A DNA stretch of 64,000 nt from Bradyrhizobium sp. cir1. GTDB lineage: Bacteria; Pseudomonadota; Alphaproteobacteria; Rhizobiales; Xanthobacteraceae. The translations under genes and the position numbers were made by a program. The number at the start of each line of letters is the position of its first letter. Within the stretch, counting starts at the first letter, position 1. Location: contig NZ_JACIHE010000026.1 of the NCBI RefSeq assembly GCF_014198245.1, positions 25,719-89,718 on the forward strand, given 5' to 3'. Shown here in pieces: positions 62,065 to 64,000 of this stretch. A model generated the notes under the pieces. It made no database searches and was not told the DNA's origin. It was given only the letters and a program-made list of their open reading frames with translations.

Positions 62065-63922
62065 CTAGCCCTCCATCATCTTCGGGCGCCGTCCCCGCGA
62101 GCGGCGACCGCGGGCAAGCGCATCGAAGTCGAGGCCCTTGAACACCGACCAGTCGATCTCGCGCTCGAGCGGCAAATTGGCGAGGCGTTCGCATTCCTCG
62201 GCGCTCAGCGCTCGGAAACCATACCGTTCGTGCTCATCCCCCAGCTCGTGGCCGGCCTGGAGTCGCCTCGTACGGTTGTCCACCTTCTGCCTGCGCATGC
62301 CGTCGATGCCATCGCCGCGCAGCGAATGGAAAACCTCGCCGCCCTTTGCTCCGCACCGCTTCAGGTGGTTCTGCATCGTCTTTGACATGTACTTCGACGG
62401 GTCGGGATGGTTGTGCGCCTCCTTGAAAACGAAGCCGTTCTGCTTGCGCATCCACGAGATGAACCCGATCTCCTCCAGGTAGTTGTGGAGGACATAGAAC
62501 GTCATCGACTCCCCGGTCTTCACCGGAACGCGCTTCCACGTCTTCTTCTTGGTCTCAGGGTCCTCCACCTCGACGATGCCGTTGGTCTGCGCAACCCAGA
62601 CCCCATCCTTCTGACGGATGTCGGAGCCCTGCAGATAGGTGAGCAGACCGAGCCGCCGCGAGGTCAGCTTCGCGAGCAGCGGAAGCATCGCCTCGTCGAG
62701 AAGATTGGACTTCACGCCCGTGGCGAACACTCGGTTGGTCACCTCGATCGAGATGCCTTCGCGCGGCTTCGACGGCCGATAGGCCTTCGGGAACGAGACT
62801 TTCGCGCCGTAGAACGGATCATGGTATTTGAGATCCTGCATGCGATGACGCATCATTGTCTTAATGTTAGCGAGATAGCCGTCGGCCATGGTCTTCTTCG
62901 CCATCGCCGGCGCGATCGAAAAATCCCCATTCCTTTCCAGGATTTCCAGCGTCGATTGCCCTGCCATGTCCGCCCGCTTGGTGACGTTGGCGGGCCAGAA
63001 CTGCATCTTGTTGACGTAGGTCTGAAGATCGCTCGGAAAATACTCATCAGGCGTGCGATCGCCGGCAACATCAATGAAGGTCTGGCGGCGCAATCGCAGG
63101 ATCTGGATGTCGGCGTGATCTTCGCCGTCCTTCGCAATCCGCATGTCGATGTAGTCCTGCGAGATCCTGCTGAAGAGCGGCAGCACGCGATGCGACTCTG
63201 TCTTTGACGGCGCGGCCGGCGGCGGGCTCACGATTTTCCGGAGCGCGGGGTACAATATTCTGAGCGGCCGCCAGCGCGGCCAGGGCTGCCTCGGAGTGCG
63301 AGGCGAGCCTGAGGACATCGGTCAGCGCCTGCCGCGTGAGAGCGTCAGCGTTCTGGACGACGGCGGCCGCACCGTGCTCACCCTTCGCAACCTCCTGCTG
63401 CACGAGCTGCAGCGAAGTCAGCGCGCCGCCGAGGGCCTGCGCCAGCGCGACCGCCTGCGAGGGCTCAGCGAGCGCGGTGGCAATCGCCTCCTGGCAGACT
63501 TGCGCTACCTGCTGAAACAGGTCGCTCTGCGCGTCGTCCGACAACTCCATGGTCGCAAAACACCCCGTCGCCGCGGAACAAATGATCTGACACAGCCCTG
63601 CGAGCATGCGCGCCAGCTGCTTGGCTTCGCGGCGGCTGCGCGGGCCCAACTGCGCCCGGAGGATAGGAGCAGCCGCTGCAATTCCGAAATCAGCCTGGGG
63701 AAACACGGTGGAAAGGCGCATTTGGAAGCGCCAGTCGGAGGAATCTCCGGTGAGATACGGCGGTGAACGGCGTCCACGGCCGCCGGCAGACGATACTTTT
63801 GATGGTACAAACCCCGATACAGACACGCGCTTGACCTCGAGTTGAGGCGGCGAGGTGCGCGAAACGGCCAGTTTTCGTGGCCTGGTGCTGCTGAATGGGG
63901 TGGGATGAGCGGCCCGAGACAT
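62065..63922 (-). pseudogene. Tyrosine integrase split by a frameshift
   Basis: A frame from 63922 to about 63200 encodes the N-terminal part (RRSPPYLTGDSSDWRFQMRL, then LGPRSRREAKQLARMLAGLC, an Arg-rich block typical of the N-terminal region of rhizobial integrases). A second frame from about 63255 to 62065 encodes the core-binding and catalytic parts, with LTSRRLGLLTYLQGSDI (Arg), VFHSLRGDGIDGMRR (HxxR) and the GH-x-x-GDEHERYG end (His and Tyr). The frames meet between about 63200 and 63255 through a single frameshift. It is the first gene of the leftward unit with parA and the recombinase. Confidence 0.75.
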
Positions 63923-64000
63923 AGGTGACAGAACGTACCGAACACATGGGTTACACTTTCCGCTTTTGTTCTGCGGGAGGTGTGGATGCCGTGGAAAGCG
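63905..64000 (+). mobile_element. Left end of a probable IS481-like element
   Basis: The stretch GACATAGGTGACAGAACG ... CACATGGGTTACACTTTCC followed by GGGAGGTGTGG and ATGCCGTGGAAAGCG resembles the leader and start of rhizobial IS481-like transposases, whose proteins often begin MPWK. The element continues beyond the window. Family assignment is by recalled similarity. Confidence 0.45.
63986..64000 (+). CDS. Start of transposase, partial at window edge
   Basis: ATG 63986 begins MPWKA after a GGGAGGTG ribosome site. Only five codons are in the window. This N-terminus fits IS481-like transposases. Confidence 0.4.

Noticed and set aside
1..64000. tRNA or rRNA genes, including an integration target
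   Set aside because: No cloverleaf-like or rRNA-like sequence was recognised by eye; a covariance search was not possible.

Overview
The window looks like chromosome of a Bradyrhizobium-type alphaproteobacterium. The bases for this are high G+C coding sequence, paired Crp/Fnr regulators, a NwsB/FixJ-like LuxR protein, a Bug-type solute-binding protein, and the paired intergenic palindromes at 11.73-11.83 kb typical of this group. No tRNA, rRNA or CRISPR array was seen.

Region 1 (about 0.4-17.6 kb) is ordinary chromosomal content. It holds two tandem Crp/Fnr regulators, an Hpt protein, a LuxR protein, a degenerate receiver-EAL protein, a LysR/quinone reductase pair, a MocR/EamA exporter pair, two coupled membrane proteins (GDYXXLXY and DUF2157), and a LysR / FAD monooxygenase / Bug-type binding protein unit.

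Region 2 (about 17.6-46.4 kb) is the most unusual part. A leftward pair encodes a metzincin-CHAT double-protease fusion and an SGNH hydrolase. A second leftward operon encodes a membrane patatin phospholipase, an exported protein and a membrane protein. Divergent from it is a roughly 17-kb rightward cluster: two giant proteins of unknown function (2483 and about 2315 residues), an 89-residue protein, a six-helix membrane protein, and a Tae4-like peptidoglycan amidase. No tube, sheath, VgrG or Hcp gene is visible, so any delivery route is unknown. Related sequence at about 21.75-22.3 kb and 46.3-46.8 kb, in the same orientation, flanks most of this cluster and suggests acquisition or mobility as a block.

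Region 3 (about 46.4-64 kb) is a defence and mobile-element region. It contains a probable Argonaute C-terminal remnant, a hipA-hipB module in reversed order, a GIY-YIG protein, a truncated metallophosphoesterase, an HNH protein, a Gabija-like GajA/GajB pair, and two nuclease-like proteins including one with a DUF3883-type domain. A leftward module follows: frameshifted tyrosine integrase, ParA, ribbon-helix-helix protein and a second tyrosine recombinase. The right edge enters a probable IS481-like element. Two copies of an HTH-containing gene (22.4 and 49.3 kb) lie behind similar repeat-rich leaders, and each carries a different lesion. Frameshifts and nonsense changes recur here, consistent with decay of mobile DNA, though sequencing error cannot be excluded from the sequence alone.
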